A DNA stretch of 50,449 nt from Westiellopsis prolifica IICB1 (GCF_004323185.1 NZ_NAPS01000001.1:2590993-2641441); one strand, 5' to 3'. Positions 17,321 through 26,989 are shown, counted from the first letter of the stretch. Program-made: numbers and translations. Notes: generated by a model from the letters alone, not told the origin.

Positions 17321-17839
17321 GTGACGATCGCAACGCAAGTTTTAGATCAATCTGTGGTGGTGTTTTCTCAAAATTACTTACCACTGTGCCGAGTAAACAT
17401 CAAGCGAGCCATCGTACTCTTAATCACAAATAAAGCCGAACCGCTACATCTTAATACTAATAGCGGTTGGCAAATTCACTCTCCTAGCTTGATTATCGAT
17501 GTACCAAAACAAATTCGCTTGACAATTGCTTCTCGTGAACGGATTTGGAAAGTTCCACCAGTAAATAGACGAGAAGTTTTACGGCGAGACCATCACAGTT
17601 GTCAATATTGCGGTAGCAGCAAACATCTGACACTAGATCACGTGCTTCCCCGTTCTCGCGGTGGACAGCACACTTGGAATAACGTGGTTGCTGCTTGCGA
17701 ACGGTGTAACTCCAGAAAAGGAGATAAAACCCCCCAAGAAGCGGGTATGCGCTTACGTACTAAACCAAAAGCACCAGTCCATCCCACGATTGCTTTTGCG
17801 GAACAGTTTTGGATGGACGTGCAAATAAACCTGGAATAA
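17321..17839 (+). CDS. HNH endonuclease
   Basis: A 172-residue protein with an N-terminal region common to a cyanobacterial HNH family (ATQVLDQSVVVFSQNYLPL). The HNH domain at about 95-150 has zinc-type Cys pairs (CQYC and CERC), the core DHVLPRSRGG, and NNVVAACERCNSRKGD. I prefer GTG 17321 because AGGAG lies exactly seven bases ahead of it. An in-frame ATG at 17306 has no ribosome site and sits on the terminator's T-run. A terminator hairpin lies directly upstream. The next gene starts 16 bases downstream, so the two are probably one transcript. Substrate and biological role are unknown; a stand-alone DNA nuclease is the safe reading. Confidence 0.9.
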   Translation: MTIATQVLDQSVVVFSQNYLPLCRVNIKRAIVLLITNKAEPLHLNTNSGWQIHSPSLIIDVPKQIRLTIASRERIWKVPPVNRREVLRRDHHSCQYCGSSKHLTLDHVLPRSRGGQHTWNNVVAACERCNSRKGDKTPQEAGMRLRTKPKAPVHPTIAFAEQFWMDVQINLE

Positions 17840-17855
17840 CAGGAGAGCATGAGGA

Positions 17856-18245
17856 ATGCTGAAATTAACTTACACCGAAACGAGTTTTCACCTAGAGTGT
17901 CTAACTCTGTCTGTTGAGGAATGGGTAGCGCAACGAGTGATTTTGGCCCTACGAGTCGGTCAAAGTCTATCTATTGAACCTAGCACTGCTTCCTTTTTGC
18001 TTCCTGTGAATTTACCAGGACTAGAACAGCTCAAGGTGCAAGTGCGATGGGATGAAAGAAAAATTATCGCTTTATGTGTATCTGATTGTGAGTATGTTGA
18101 AGTCACTCTTAGCGGTTCTTGGCTATCGGATGGTTCTGAAAACGCACAAGGTGTGTTTGTTACTACAATGAGCGATCGCACTGAGTTTTTACTGCACAAA
18201 CTTTGGGTTGCTGCTCAAGTTTGTACCTCTGTAATGAGTGAATAG
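17856..18245 (+). CDS. Conserved hypothetical protein
   Basis: A 129-residue soluble protein without a domain I can name. It has an alternating hydrophobic pattern, no signal peptide, and a Trp-rich core (VEEWVAQRVILALRVGQSLS, VQVRWDERKIIALCVSD). It follows the HNH gene by 16 bases, with GAGG just ahead of its ATG, and is likely co-transcribed. The short gap and coding-like composition support a real gene. Confidence 0.75.
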   Translation: MLKLTYTETSFHLECLTLSVEEWVAQRVILALRVGQSLSIEPSTASFLLPVNLPGLEQLKVQVRWDERKIIALCVSDCEYVEVTLSGSWLSDGSENAQGVFVTTMSDRTEFLLHKLWVAAQVCTSVMSE

Positions 18246-18290
18246 TCCTCTAATAACCCAAGTTGCTTGCATCAGCCTACATGAAAAAAA

Positions 18291-18344
18291 TGTAGAGACG
18301 TGTTCGCTTTTAGCGTTCCCGCAGGGTAATTTCGCGTCTCTACA
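18291..18344. repeat. Hairpin repeat, GTAGAGACG family
   Basis: TGTAGAGACG and CGTCTCTACA flank a 34-base loop that contains CGTTCCCGCAGGG. It lies between converging genes, so it may also act as a boundary. Confidence 0.75.
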
Positions 18345-18367
18345 AGGATTTTGGCTGATAGCCACAC

Positions 18368-19372
18368 CTATAAATTATTCACTAAATAATCAGCAGCAGC
18401 TAATCCAGACAAAACAGCACCTTCCAGATTTGGTTGAATAAAAGCATCTCCACATAAAATTATTGGTCCCGGTTCAGTTAGCACCAAATAGGGTTCACCA
18501 TACACTGTTTGTGGTTGACTGTAGCGCCAGCGATGCACTTGATAATCAATCACCGAAGATCCTAACCACGGTGATGCAGCCTCAAAAAGTAGATTGCTAA
18601 TAACTACATTATCCTCCTCCCAGTGAGTTTCGCTAAACTCAGAATTTGCATGGAGTGTTACCGCACTACCTTGGGGTGAAATTCCCTTTTTTTGATTACA
18701 AGCAATCCAACTCAGGATATTTCCATCTAACTGCATACCCCCAGGACTAGGAATCTGGCTAGGTTGTGCCAACAAAGCTAGTACTGCTATGCAACGATAA
18801 TAGACTATCTGTTCTAGTCGATGTTTTGTTTGTGGTGATAATTGTATTTGCGATCGCTCTAATAATTCCAGAGTTTGGGGTAGAGGTGGCGTTAATAATA
18901 ACACATCTGCTGAAAAGGTGTCATTAGTTTCTGTCTCGACTTGCCAATAATCCTCCAGCCATGTAATATTACTCACTCTTGTATTTGTATGGACATCCAA
19001 ATTTTCAGCCAAATGTTGAGCAATCGCACGGTTGCTACTAACTCCTCGATAGTAAATTTCTCTACTCAAAATGTGATTATTAAGTGACCACTGCTTAACA
19101 ATTCCTTCTTGAATCCAGTTATTGACTAAAGTTTGAAATCTGGAATTTTGGACAGTAAAATATTGAGCGCCGTAATCAAAAACACCTTCGCCGTATTGAG
19201 CATTTTGGATGCGACGAGTTGCCATTCTCCCACCAATCGCTCGACCTTTATCAACTACAGTAACTTGCATGTGGTGATTGCGTAGTACTGTAGCTGCAAT
19301 CAAACCAGACATACCACCGCCAACCACCAGATAGGAGAGTGTAGAGGCTGTTGAGGTCGTAAACGAAGACAT
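18368..19372 (-). CDS. FAD-dependent amine-oxidase/renalase-like protein
   Basis: A 334-residue flavoprotein. The N-terminal dinucleotide motif VVGGGMSGLIAATVL (about 16-30) is followed by the acidic second-strand end VVDKGRAIGGRMATRR, both typical of NAD(P)/FAD-dependent oxidoreductases near renalase. DYGAQYFTV (about 66-74) and a C-terminal FAD contact (ILCGDAFIQPNLEGAVLSGLAAADYL) are also present. The substrate is unknown. No signal peptide is seen, and no partner gene is adjacent. Confidence 0.88.
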   Translation of the reverse strand: MSSFTTSTASTLSYLVVGGGMSGLIAATVLRNHHMQVTVVDKGRAIGGRMATRRIQNAQYGEGVFDYGAQYFTVQNSRFQTLVNNWIQEGIVKQWSLNNHILSREIYYRGVSSNRAIAQHLAENLDVHTNTRVSNITWLEDYWQVETETNDTFSADVLLLTPPLPQTLELLERSQIQLSPQTKHRLEQIVYYRCIAVLALLAQPSQIPSPGGMQLDGNILSWIACNQKKGISPQGSAVTLHANSEFSETHWEEDNVVISNLLFEAASPWLGSSVIDYQVHRWRYSQPQTVYGEPYLVLTEPGPIILCGDAFIQPNLEGAVLSGLAAADYLVNNL

Positions 19373-19685
19373 GCGAAATACCTGCTCAAGAATATCGGGA
19401 CTTGAAGTTCGATTTTCTCACGCTCTCTGCTTATTTTTTATTTTTTAAAATAAAAACATTTTATTATATACCGGGGCAGGCGATCGCTAACATTTCAAAC
19501 TTCTGATAATTAGCACAGTTAAGTGAGAGCAATTAACATACATCAATACACCTTCTTGTTAAGTTTTGCACTTCCGTACAGTTTCAGAATTTTGCAAAGA
19601 TTAATATTGATTAGCATCAAACTAACATATACTGAAACTGCCAAATTCTGAGCAGAAATTCAAATGTCAACAATTTGGTCAGTGA
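19373..19685. other. Intergenic region with a spaced inverted repeat
   Basis: CAGTTTCA near 19578 and TGAAACTG near 19631 are complementary, about 45 bases apart. An ATG at 19663 opens only 18 codons in another frame and then stops. No gene is recognised. Confidence 0.4.
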
Positions 19686-20624
19686 GTGCTATCAATAGCG
19701 ATCGCCAAATTTGGAGGTAAGACATTGACAAATGGATCACACTCGCTCATCGGAGCAAAATTTAACAACAAGCAAAGTCTAAGCCAAACAATCTCCACCG
19801 ACTTAGCTAACACAACCTCAGCAATTTCCTTAGTATCTTTAGATCTACCCACTGGTAGACAGGCTTTTACGAGCCAGATTATACCCAAAACCTTGAATGA
19901 GATTCTCCCGACCAAAGTAGATAACGTTGATACAAAAACTGAGGTAGCTAGCAAAGCTTTATACACTAAACCAAGTGAGCGAATAACTGGTTTTACTGTC
20001 CTATCAAATGGAACATTTGTTCTTGTAAGCACAGTATTAACCAAACACGGAAATTATAGTAAACTGCTATTTTTTGATCGTCGATCTTCTAAATCTAAAA
20101 AAATATCAGGATTTAAAAAAAACAATTGTACGATTGAAAGTTTAGTGGCTACAAAAGACGACAAACTAATTGCTATAGTCAGTCTCAATGGAGGTATTCC
20201 TCCTTTTGAGATGGTAGTAATTAATCCAAAAAATGGTAAGGTCTCTTCTGATTCTGATTTATTTTTACCAGAACTACCACCGGATAGGCGATTTAGCAAT
20301 CTTGCACTCAGCCCGGATGGAAAAATTTATGGTACTACTCTGGGTATGGAAGGTATCACAAGATTGATACAACTAGACCTGGATAATAGATCAATGATTA
20401 CTGGTAAAGGAAAAATTGTCACCTTGTCACCATTGATGTTTGACAACCAGCCTTTGCAAAATGACTTACTAAGTCTTAGTTTCTCTCCATCAGGAAAAGT
20501 TTATGCACTTGCTAATCCTAAACATGAAAAAACAAATTCTCTTTTTTCAGTTGATATAGAAACTGGAGATATGATACCTGTGTCAAAGATTGCAGTGGAT
20601 AAAATTGCTTTTTCTCGAAATTGA
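19686..20624 (+). CDS. Beta-propeller-like hypothetical protein, start uncertain
   Basis: A 312-residue protein with repeated strand-rich units, such as LALSPDGKIYGTTLG and LSFSPSGKVYALAN, as found in propeller proteins. I see no catalytic motif. The frame opens with GTG directly after an in-frame stop (TGA at 19683-19685), has no ribosome site, and shows no signal peptide. Propeller proteins of this kind often carry one, so the 5' end may have been lost. An ATG at 19663 lies in another frame, so an old frameshift is also possible. The body of the gene has coding-like composition. Confidence 0.6.
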   Translation: MLSIAIAKFGGKTLTNGSHSLIGAKFNNKQSLSQTISTDLANTTSAISLVSLDLPTGRQAFTSQIIPKTLNEILPTKVDNVDTKTEVASKALYTKPSERITGFTVLSNGTFVLVSTVLTKHGNYSKLLFFDRRSSKSKKISGFKKNNCTIESLVATKDDKLIAIVSLNGGIPPFEMVVINPKNGKVSSDSDLFLPELPPDRRFSNLALSPDGKIYGTTLGMEGITRLIQLDLDNRSMITGKGKIVTLSPLMFDNQPLQNDLLSLSFSPSGKVYALANPKHEKTNSLFSVDIETGDMIPVSKIAVDKIAFSRN

Positions 20625-20647
20625 TATCTATTTAACTATATTTCCTC

Positions 20648-20903
20648 TTTGTGCCTTAGTGTCTTAGTGGTGAAAAAATAATCTTTTCAACACCCTACTC
20701 TAAGAGAAGCCGCTTTGCGTCTACGGGTACTCTACCTTGAAGCCGATGAGCGCGTCTACGCCACTTTGCCTACCCTTACGGGAAGCCGCTCCGCGTCTAC
20801 GTGACGGGAAGCGGAGCCACTGCGTTGGACGGGTTCCCCGGCTTGTAGCACGTGGCGTCCAAGACGGCAAGTGGACTCACCAAGACACTAAGACACTAAG
20901 AAA
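20648..20903. repeat. Composite repeat region flanked by inverted repeats
   Basis: CTTAGTGTCTTAGTGGTG at 20655-20672 and CACCAAGACACTAAGACACT near 20878 are inverted copies. Between them lie several GC-rich units: GAAGCCGCTTTGCGTCTAC, GGAAGCCGCTCCGCGTCTAC (20781-20800), and a 29-base match to the block ahead of cheW (20813-20841). The open frame across it is an artefact of the repeats. It may be an assembly of nonautonomous elements. Confidence 0.7.
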
Positions 20904-20929
20904 TTTTCGTTTTTCAGATTTACCCTTAA

Positions 20930-21475
20930 TTAATCCACTTCTCTAAGCTTGCGGGTATTATCTACCAAACTTTGAGCAAACTGATCAAAACGTTGAGCAA
21001 GCTTGTCATCTAACAACTTCCCTTCAGGACTGAAAGCTTTCCACGCTTGTCCAATAGCAATTTGTTCGGGAATCACCCAGCCATGTACCCAACGCATAAT
21101 TATCCTCAAATCATTCAGGGCGTTGCTGTTAGGTTGTCCCCCCAACACACTAATTAATCCAGTAACTTTACCAGACAATTGCTCAAAGCTCATCAAGTCT
21201 AAGGCATTTTTTAAAACACCGCTGACACTGCCGTGATATTCTGGTGTTGCCAAAATTAAGCCATCGGCACGACTCACAGCATATTGCAACTTCTGTACAT
21301 CTGGATAATCTGGATACTCCTGTTCTCCGTTACAAAACGGTAATACCATTTCCCGTAAATCCAGTATTTCCACTTCTGCGCCTAAAGCTTCTACCCGTTG
21401 GGCTGCCAAACGTAAAGCTATTTGACTATAAGAGTCTGGCCTTAAACTGCCACCAATGCCAACTATTTTTACCAT
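20930..21475 (-). CDS. NAD(P)H-dependent FMN reductase
   Basis: A 181-residue flavodoxin-like enzyme expected to reduce FMN or quinone-like acceptors with NAD(P)H. GSLRPDSYS near the N-terminus binds the flavin phosphate, and ATPEYHGSVSGVLKNALDLM near residues 76-95 is the family signature. ATG 21475 gives MVKIVGIGGSLR, the usual beginning; a TTG two codons upstream is less likely. No partner gene is nearby. Confidence 0.92.
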   Translation of the reverse strand: MVKIVGIGGSLRPDSYSQIALRLAAQRVEALGAEVEILDLREMVLPFCNGEQEYPDYPDVQKLQYAVSRADGLILATPEYHGSVSGVLKNALDLMSFEQLSGKVTGLISVLGGQPNSNALNDLRIIMRWVHGWVIPEQIAIGQAWKAFSPEGKLLDDKLAQRFDQFAQSLVDNTRKLREVD

Positions 21476-21745
21476 AATCAATTACCCAGTTGCTAATTAA
21501 CTTCAATAAAAAGTCTCATTAACTGCATATACCACGGTTAAACAATGGCTAGTTGTTAACCATGACCAATGTTTCATTCCCACACCCTTACACTCGTATA
21601 TCTCTTTTGAAATTAGCTAAACTTGCTTGAGGAATATATTTTTTGCAAGACAAACTCATTACGACTATGCTTATATCTTAACCATATGTAACTAAACCTG
21701 TCAAATTCTTGTTGAAAAGAATATTTTCTGGTAAAAAAATTAATA

Positions 21746-21793
21746 ATCCCCGATCCCTGATCCCCGATCCCCAATCCCCAATCCCCGATCCCT
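21746..21793. repeat. Heptanucleotide tandem repeat (CCCCAAT/CCCCGAT)
   Basis: Six to seven imperfect seven-base units. It lies about 115 bases before ftsH; a related tract on the opposite strand is at 29620-29668. The rest of the gap between 21476 and 21907 shows no gene. Confidence 0.85.
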
Positions 21794-21907
21794 ATTTTCA
21801 AGACAGAGCTACACTAGAGTGAGAAAAGGTTATTTCTACTCTTTCTAAAAGATAAAGCCATAAAAAACCAGCGCTCAGATCATGGCAGCGGACAAAGGGT
21901 AATTCTT

Positions 21908-23824
21908 ATGAGAAGTTTTGAAAAAAAGGTATCAACAAAACAGCGACCGACAAAACGTACAGCTTTGGCAGGGGCGTTGGTAGCTAGTATGATGATGTTG
22001 CCAGGATTTGTGACAGGTACTCCAGCCTTGGCACAAAAAGCAGAACAGCAGGATAACAACACTCTTACTTATGGTAAACTGCTCCAAAAAATTGAAAATG
22101 GAGAAGTCGTCAGGGTAGATTTAGACGAAACCGAAAAAGTAGCAGATGTGTATCTTAAGGGACAGGAGCCAAATGCTCAACCGCAACGTGTAAAGCTTTT
22201 GGATCAAAATCCAGAATTAATCAATACACTTAAAGCTAATCGAAATGTCCAGTTTGACGAGGTTTCCTCTGCTAACAGTAAAGCTGCTGTTGGTCTTTTG
22301 ATCAATCTCATGTGGATTTTGCCACTGGTTGCTTTAATGTTGTTGTTTCTACGCCGATCTACGAATGCTTCTAGTCAAGCTATGAACTTTGGTAAATCCA
22401 GAGCTCGTTTTCAAATGGAGGCAAAAACTGGTATCAAGTTTGATGATGTCGCGGGTATTGAAGAAGCAAAAGAAGAACTGCAAGAAGTTGTTACCTTCCT
22501 CAAACAACCAGAGAAATTTACTGCTGTTGGCGCACGCATCCCAAAAGGAGTGTTGTTAGTAGGACCTCCGGGTACTGGTAAAACTTTATTAGCAAAAGCT
22601 ATTGCTGGGGAAGCAGGCGTTCCCTTCTTTAGCATTTCTGGTTCAGAATTTGTGGAAATGTTTGTTGGTGTGGGTGCGTCTCGTGTTCGTGACTTATTCA
22701 AAAAAGCCAAAGATAATGCCCCTTGTTTGATATTTATCGATGAAATCGATGCTGTTGGTAGACAACGGGGTGCTGGTATTGGTGGTGGTAACGACGAAAG
22801 AGAGCAAACTCTTAACCAGTTGCTGACCGAAATGGATGGTTTTGAGGGCAATACAGGAATTATTATTATTGCTGCTACTAACCGCCCAGACGTTTTGGAT
22901 GCAGCATTACTTCGACCTGGAAGATTTGACCGTCAGGTAATTGTTGATGCACCAGACAGGAAAGGGCGTTTGGAAATTCTAAAAGTTCACGCTCGTAATA
23001 AGAAGGTTGATCCAGCAGTTTCTCTAGAAGTTGTTGCACGCCGTACCCCTGGTTTTACAGGAGCAGATTTAGCTAACCTGTTGAATGAAGCAGCTATTCT
23101 TACAGCACGCAGACGCAAAGATTTAATTACACAGATAGAAATTGACGATGCTATTGATAGGCTGACTATTGGGTTAACTCTCAACCCATTGTTAGATAGC
23201 AACAAGAAGCGATTAATTGCCTATCACGAGATAGGACACGCTCTGTTAGCTACACTTTTACCCCACGCAGACCCTTTAAACAAAGTTACCATTATTCCCC
23301 GTTCTGGTGGAGTGGGTGGTTTCTCTCAACAAATTCTCAATGAAGAGATGATTGATAGTGGTCTTTACACTCGTGCTTGGATACAAGACAACATTACCAT
23401 GACATTGGGAGGAAAAGCCTCAGAGGCAGAAGTATTTGGAGAATCTGAAGTTACAGGTGGTGCTAGTAACGATTTGAAAATGGTTGCGAACCTAGCCCGA
23501 AAGATGGTGACAATGTATGGGATGTCTGACTTGGGACTAGTAGCTTTAGAAACTCAAAATAGTGATGTCTTCCTGGGTAGAGATTGGGTCAGCCGCAACG
23601 AGTATTCGGAAGAGATGGCCACTAAGATTGATAGACAAGTGCGGGAAATGGCTATTGCTTGTTACCAAGAAGCCCGAAAAATTATCCGTGAAAACCGAGC
23701 ATTGGTAGATCGCCTTGTAGACCTGTTAGTAGAACAGGAGACTATAGAAGGAGAGCAATTCCGAAAAATTGTTGCTGAGTATACTCAGTTACCTGAAAAG
23801 CAACAGTTAGTAGTTAGTAGTTAG
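21908..23824 (+). CDS. ftsH: ATP-dependent zinc metalloprotease FtsH
   Basis: A 638-residue membrane protease that degrades damaged membrane and photosystem proteins in cyanobacteria. There is a hydrophobic N-terminal segment (about 18-42, ending in TPALAQ) and a second membrane helix at about 127-148. The AAA+ module has Walker A GPPGTGKT (219-226), Walker B LIFIDEID (274-281) and the pore motif around FVEMFVGVG. The protease domain has the zinc site HEIGH (440-444), with third ligand D522 (SNDLKM). The segment after HEIGH reads [17 protein letters not shown], different from the IPRG-A-G-T form in many relatives. The genome probably has several FtsH copies, and I cannot say which Synechocystis FtsH this matches. 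It is monocistronic, and a hairpin follows. Confidence 0.95.
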   Translation: MRSFEKKVSTKQRPTKRTALAGALVASMMMLPGFVTGTPALAQKAEQQDNNTLTYGKLLQKIENGEVVRVDLDETEKVADVYLKGQEPNAQPQRVKLLDQNPELINTLKANRNVQFDEVSSANSKAAVGLLINLMWILPLVALMLLFLRRSTNASSQAMNFGKSRARFQMEAKTGIKFDDVAGIEEAKEELQEVVTFLKQPEKFTAVGARIPKGVLLVGPPGTGKTLLAKAIAGEAGVPFFSISGSEFVEMFVGVGASRVRDLFKKAKDNAPCLIFIDEIDAVGRQRGAGIGGGNDEREQTLNQLLTEMDGFEGNTGIIIIAATNRPDVLDAALLRPGRFDRQVIVDAPDRKGRLEILKVHARNKKVDPAVSLEVVARRTPGFTGADLANLLNEAAILTARRRKDLITQIEIDDAIDRLTIGLTLNPLLDSNKKRLIAYHEIGHALLATLLPHADPLNKVTIIPRSGGVGGFSQQILNEEMIDSGLYTRAWIQDNITMTLGGKASEAEVFGESEVTGGASNDLKMVANLARKMVTMYGMSDLGLVALETQNSDVFLGRDWVSRNEYSEEMATKIDRQVREMAIACYQEARKIIRENRALVDRLVDLLVEQETIEGEQFRKIVAEYTQLPEKQQLVVSS

Positions 23825-23844
23825 TGAGTAGGAGCTTGAAATCA

Positions 23845-23927
23845 AAATCCCCGAAAGCATTTCTGTCAAAGGAAAACTTCAGCTTCAAAGGGAAAGATCC
23901 CCGACTTTTTAGAGAATTCGGGGATTT
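23845..23927 (+). terminator. Hairpin with two competing 5' arms after ftsH
   Basis: TTCGGGGATTT at 23917-23927 can pair with AAATCCCCGAA (23845-23855, 11 perfect pairs) or with ATCCCCGA (23897-23904, 8 pairs). No strong T-run follows, so it is a weak terminator or a repeat-derived hairpin. It lies in the gap before the convergent leuA. Confidence 0.5.
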
Positions 23928-23986
23928 GATCTATTTGGAGTTGCAAAATTATTTTACTGATGAGCGATCGCAAATCACTATCAAAG

Positions 23987-25681
23987 CTACACTACATTTA
24001 CACGCTGCAAAGCGCGATTCACAGCACTTAGTATTGCCAAGATTGACGCTGTGACAATATTGGCATGAATACCTACACCGTGTAATGTACCTGGGATGAA
24101 ATTACCTGCGATTTCAACACAGGCTATAGCATCTGCATTACTCCCAGTATTGCGCGATCGCTCTTCGTAATGGTGAATTTGTATATCTAAACCCAAAGCA
24201 TTGACAAAAGCGTCAATCGGCCCGTTACCTTGACCTTGAACTGTGATCATTTTCTCATCCTGTTGCAATCTAACTGCAATGTTTTGCACTCCACTGTAAT
24301 CTTCAGTTTCAGATAAGTGATGAGTCATGTATTTCATTGGCGTACAAACTTGCAAATATTCCTGCTCAAATAATTGCCAAATATCAGCAGAGGACATTTC
24401 CTTCCCAGAAGCATCCATTGCTTTTTGGACAATTTGGCTAAACTCGATCTGCAAGCGACGAGGTAATACTAAATCATAATCCCGTTCCAGCAAGAAGGCG
24501 ATTCCACCTTTACCTGATTGACTGTTCACCCGCACCACAGATTCATAGGTACGTCCCACATCTGCTGGATCGATGGGTAAATAAGGAACTTCCCATACAG
24601 CATCTGGTTTCTGTACAGCAAAGCCTTTTTTTATGGCGTCTTGATGGGAACCGGAAAAAGCAGTGAATACCAAATCGCCGACGTAGGGATGACGGGGATG
24701 AATGGGTAATTGTGTGCAATCTTCAATGATTCTAGCAACTTCGTTAATATTGGAAAAATCTAACCCTGGATGGATGCCTTGAGTGTAGAGATTCATTGCC
24801 AAAGTGACTAAATCAACATTTCCAGTGCGTTCACCATTGCCAAACAAACAGCCCTCAACCCGTTGAGCACCTGCCATTTGGGCAAGTTCTGCGGCTGCGA
24901 CTGCACAACCGCGATCGTTATGGGGATGGACGCTGATCATCACGCTATCTCTGCGAGTTAAGTTGCGGTGCATCCACTCTACTTGATCTGCAAAGATATT
25001 TGGTGTGGCAACTTCGACACTTGCAGGTAAATTGATGATAGCTTTGTGTTGTGGTGTGGGTTGCCAGACATCTAAAACTGCATTGCAGATTTCTTGAGCA
25101 AAATCTAATTCTGTGGTTGTAAAGATTTCGGGTGAATATTGAAATTGCCAGTTTATCTCTGGTTGTTCGGCTGCTAATTCTGGAAATAATTTAGCTGCAT
25201 TAACTGCTAAATTGATTGTCCCCTGGCGATCTAAACCAAAAACGATGCGGCGAAAAACGGGAGAAACTGCATTATATAAATGTACGATCGCACGTTTTGC
25301 ACCTTTTAAAGCTGCAAAGGTACGACGGATTAATTCTTCTCTAGCTGGTGTTAAAACTTGGATAGTTACGTCATCAGGAATTAATTCCTGTTCTATCAAG
25401 CATCGCACAAAATCAAACTCAGTTTGGGAAGCCGAGGGAAAAGCGACTTCTATTTCTTTGCAACCAATGCTGACTAAAAGCTGAAACAGGCGTAACTTGC
25501 GGTGAATATTCATTGGTTCAATCAACGCCTGATTTCCATCTCTTAAATCAGTACTTAACCAGATTGGCGGATGAGTGATTGTTTGATTTGGCCAGGTGCG
25601 ATCGCGTAACGGCTCCTTCAGAGCATCGTTTAAATTAATTGGTGCAAATGGGCGATATTTTGTTGCAGGATTTTTTAACAC
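23987..25681 (-). CDS. leuA: 2-isopropylmalate synthase
   Basis: A 564-residue enzyme that joins acetyl-CoA and 2-oxoisovalerate in the first committed step of leucine synthesis. The TIM-barrel part has the signature [15 protein letters not shown] (about 43-57) and the metal-binding HPHNDRG (about 252-258). The regulatory C-terminal domain, which binds leucine, covers about 430-560. The 560-residue length and N-terminus ([14 protein letters not shown]) match the yeast-like long form rather than the shorter bacterial LeuA. The start is GTG at 25681, whose first bases overlap the end of an upstream leader ORF. That ORF and its hairpin suggest leucine-dependent attenuation. No other leu genes are adjacent. 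Confidence 0.94.
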   Translation of the reverse strand: MLKNPATKYRPFAPINLNDALKEPLRDRTWPNQTITHPPIWLSTDLRDGNQALIEPMNIHRKLRLFQLLVSIGCKEIEVAFPSASQTEFDFVRCLIEQELIPDDVTIQVLTPAREELIRRTFAALKGAKRAIVHLYNAVSPVFRRIVFGLDRQGTINLAVNAAKLFPELAAEQPEINWQFQYSPEIFTTTELDFAQEICNAVLDVWQPTPQHKAIINLPASVEVATPNIFADQVEWMHRNLTRRDSVMISVHPHNDRGCAVAAAELAQMAGAQRVEGCLFGNGERTGNVDLVTLAMNLYTQGIHPGLDFSNINEVARIIEDCTQLPIHPRHPYVGDLVFTAFSGSHQDAIKKGFAVQKPDAVWEVPYLPIDPADVGRTYESVVRVNSQSGKGGIAFLLERDYDLVLPRRLQIEFSQIVQKAMDASGKEMSSADIWQLFEQEYLQVCTPMKYMTHHLSETEDYSGVQNIAVRLQQDEKMITVQGQGNGPIDAFVNALGLDIQIHHYEERSRNTGSNADAIACVEIAGNFIPGTLHGVGIHANIVTASILAILSAVNRALQRVNVV

Positions 25682-25833
25682 GTTTGTTTTTTCCTTTGTT
25701 GTTGATGATGTTTGTGAGGCGTTGTAGCGAAATATGTTGCGGAAAAAATTGGGCTATCAGGTTGCCACTTTGTCCAAACCTGACAACCCACAGATAGTCG
25801 TAGAAATGCCTCTAGTGCTAGATGCAATTGCAT
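25675..25833 (-). CDS. Leu-rich leader ORF upstream of leuA
   Basis: A 52-codon ORF. ATG at 25833 is preceded by AGGAG with six bases of spacing, a strong ribosome site. The peptide begins [16 protein letters not shown], with Leu at 3, 5, 7, 11 and 13; four of the five codons are CTA and one TTG. Four bases after the last Leu codon the 5' arm of a terminator hairpin begins. The ORF runs through the hairpin and ends with TAA overlapping the leuA start (shared bases around 25679-25681), so translation may be coupled. Enterobacterial leu leaders also use repeated CTA codons but stop before the terminator. I infer a regulatory peptide; a small functional protein is the alternative. Confidence 0.65.
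   Translation of the reverse strand: MQLHLALEAFLRLSVGCQVWTKWQPDSPIFSATYFATTPHKHHQQQRKKQTC
25743..25790 (-). terminator. Intrinsic terminator/attenuator in the leuA leader
   Basis: On the minus strand, TGGGTTGTCAGGTT (25790-25777) pairs with AACCTGATAGCCCA (25763-25750) over 14 bp, including two G:U pairs, with a 13-base loop. It is followed by A and six T (25748-25743). It sits inside the leader ORF, between its Leu codons and leuA. A ribosome stalled on the Leu codons would cover the 5' arm. Confidence 0.75.
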
Positions 25834-26446
25834 AAGAATCTCCTAATTTGTTGGTTTTTGGTTCTTGTTGCAAAGTTTTAGATCCCCCTAAATCCCTCTT
25901 TCTAAGCAGGACTCTGATTCTGTTTTGGAAAGGGGGCTAGGAAAGATATAGAAATATACTGCTAAGGGTTTAAACCTTAAACAAATCAAGTAATCTGCTT
26001 AAGCATACTTGAACTATGAGACTGCGATTTTAATCGCAGTTCTTTTAAAAATTTGGGATACTCGCGTTCCCTGTTAACAGTTCCCTTTTTAATTTAAAAT
26101 CTATTTGCGTTTAAGGCATAGTAGCAGCCCTAGCCCTAATAGAAGGCTAGAAGTTAGTTGTAGAGAAAGCTGCTTGGTAAACATAGTATTAGTCTGAAAA
26201 GTCAACGACTTACGATAATATTAACCCTAAACAATTAATTAGGTCAAGACGGATTATATTCAAAAAAAAGAGAAGTTGGGGATCTATGTAAACATAACTG
26301 AGTTACAAAAAGTAAACATACCTAAAATCCTTACCAATGACCAATTACGAATGACAAATAACGACCCCAACTCATATCAGACGAGCCAATAGCGCTATAG
26401 CGCATGGCTTCGCGCTTGGCGCGTCTGGTACATTTGTGCCGACTTA
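25834..26446. other. Intergenic region with repeat fragments
   Basis: About 610 bases without a gene. It contains a GATCCCCCTAAATCCCTC ... GGAAAGGGGGCTAGG inverted block (about 25880-25945), a perfect hairpin ACTGCGAT/ATCGCAGT (26021-26040), and a complex palindrome from CAGACG (26379) to CGTCTG (26427). The leuA promoter must lie near its left end, but I cannot place it. Confidence 0.5.
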
Positions 26447-26989
26447 CTATCGTGTGCGAAGAAAAATTTGTGTAAAGTAAACTTCGCCTTGGCTATTGTT
26501 CGCAACACCAATTCCAGCAAGATTATAATTACTTTTTATATTAGCCAGATGTTCTGGACTATCTAGCCAGGATTTTACGGCTTGTGTTGCAGGATCACTG
26601 TAGCCCTGGTTATAAGCTATGTTTTCTGATGCTGCGCTGTAGGCAATACCAATACTTTGGATCCGCTGTTCCAATCCACTATGATCGAATGGGACTGTAC
26701 CATTAGCCATGTTTCGACTATGAGTCCTAGCCTGCTCATCTATCGCAACGTTACGAGTAAAAGCTGGTAGACCTTGAGAGGCACGGTAATCATTAATTTG
26801 TTGAAAAACGGAATCTTCTATAACAACAGTATCTATAGTAGATGCTGTGATTTTAATAGTATGATGCGGTAATTGAGAATGCACCCAGCGTTTTGGTATA
26901 TCAGTTTGGCTTGGTTTAGAAATTGCCATTACTCCACTGCTGAGGATAAAAGCTCCTATAAAGATGCTGCTAATTACTGTTTTAAACAT
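26447..26989 (-). CDS. CAP-domain secreted protein
   Basis: A 180-residue protein with an N-terminal signal peptide (FKTVISSIFIGAFILSSGVMA). The CAP/SCP fold covers about 60-178. Conserved elements are INDYRASQGLP, HSRNMA, FDHSG, ENIAYN and WLDSPEHLANI, including the two His and the Glu that line the family's central cavity. It is predicted to be exported. Bacterial CAP proteins of this type are widespread and mostly without a known function. Its promoter region contains a MITE about 105 bases upstream of the start codon. Confidence 0.9.
   Translation of the reverse strand: MFKTVISSIFIGAFILSSGVMAISKPSQTDIPKRWVHSQLPHHTIKITASTIDTVVIEDSVFQQINDYRASQGLPAFTRNVAIDEQARTHSRNMANGTVPFDHSGLEQRIQSIGIAYSAASENIAYNQGYSDPATQAVKSWLDSPEHLANIKSNYNLAGIGVANNSQGEVYFTQIFLRTR

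Noticed and set aside
17321-17839. RNA-guided (IscB- or Cas9-like) nuclease with a guide RNA in the leader
   Set aside because: The protein has only a small stand-alone HNH domain, with no RuvC or bridge helix; the upstream RNA looks like a terminator switch, not a guide.
20737-20946. 69-codon plus-strand ORF
   Set aside because: It is composed of GC-rich repeat units that also occur elsewhere outside genes.
23824-24054. 76-codon ORF after ftsH
   Set aside because: It overlaps the hairpin and then the 3' end of leuA on the other strand; composition is not coding-like.
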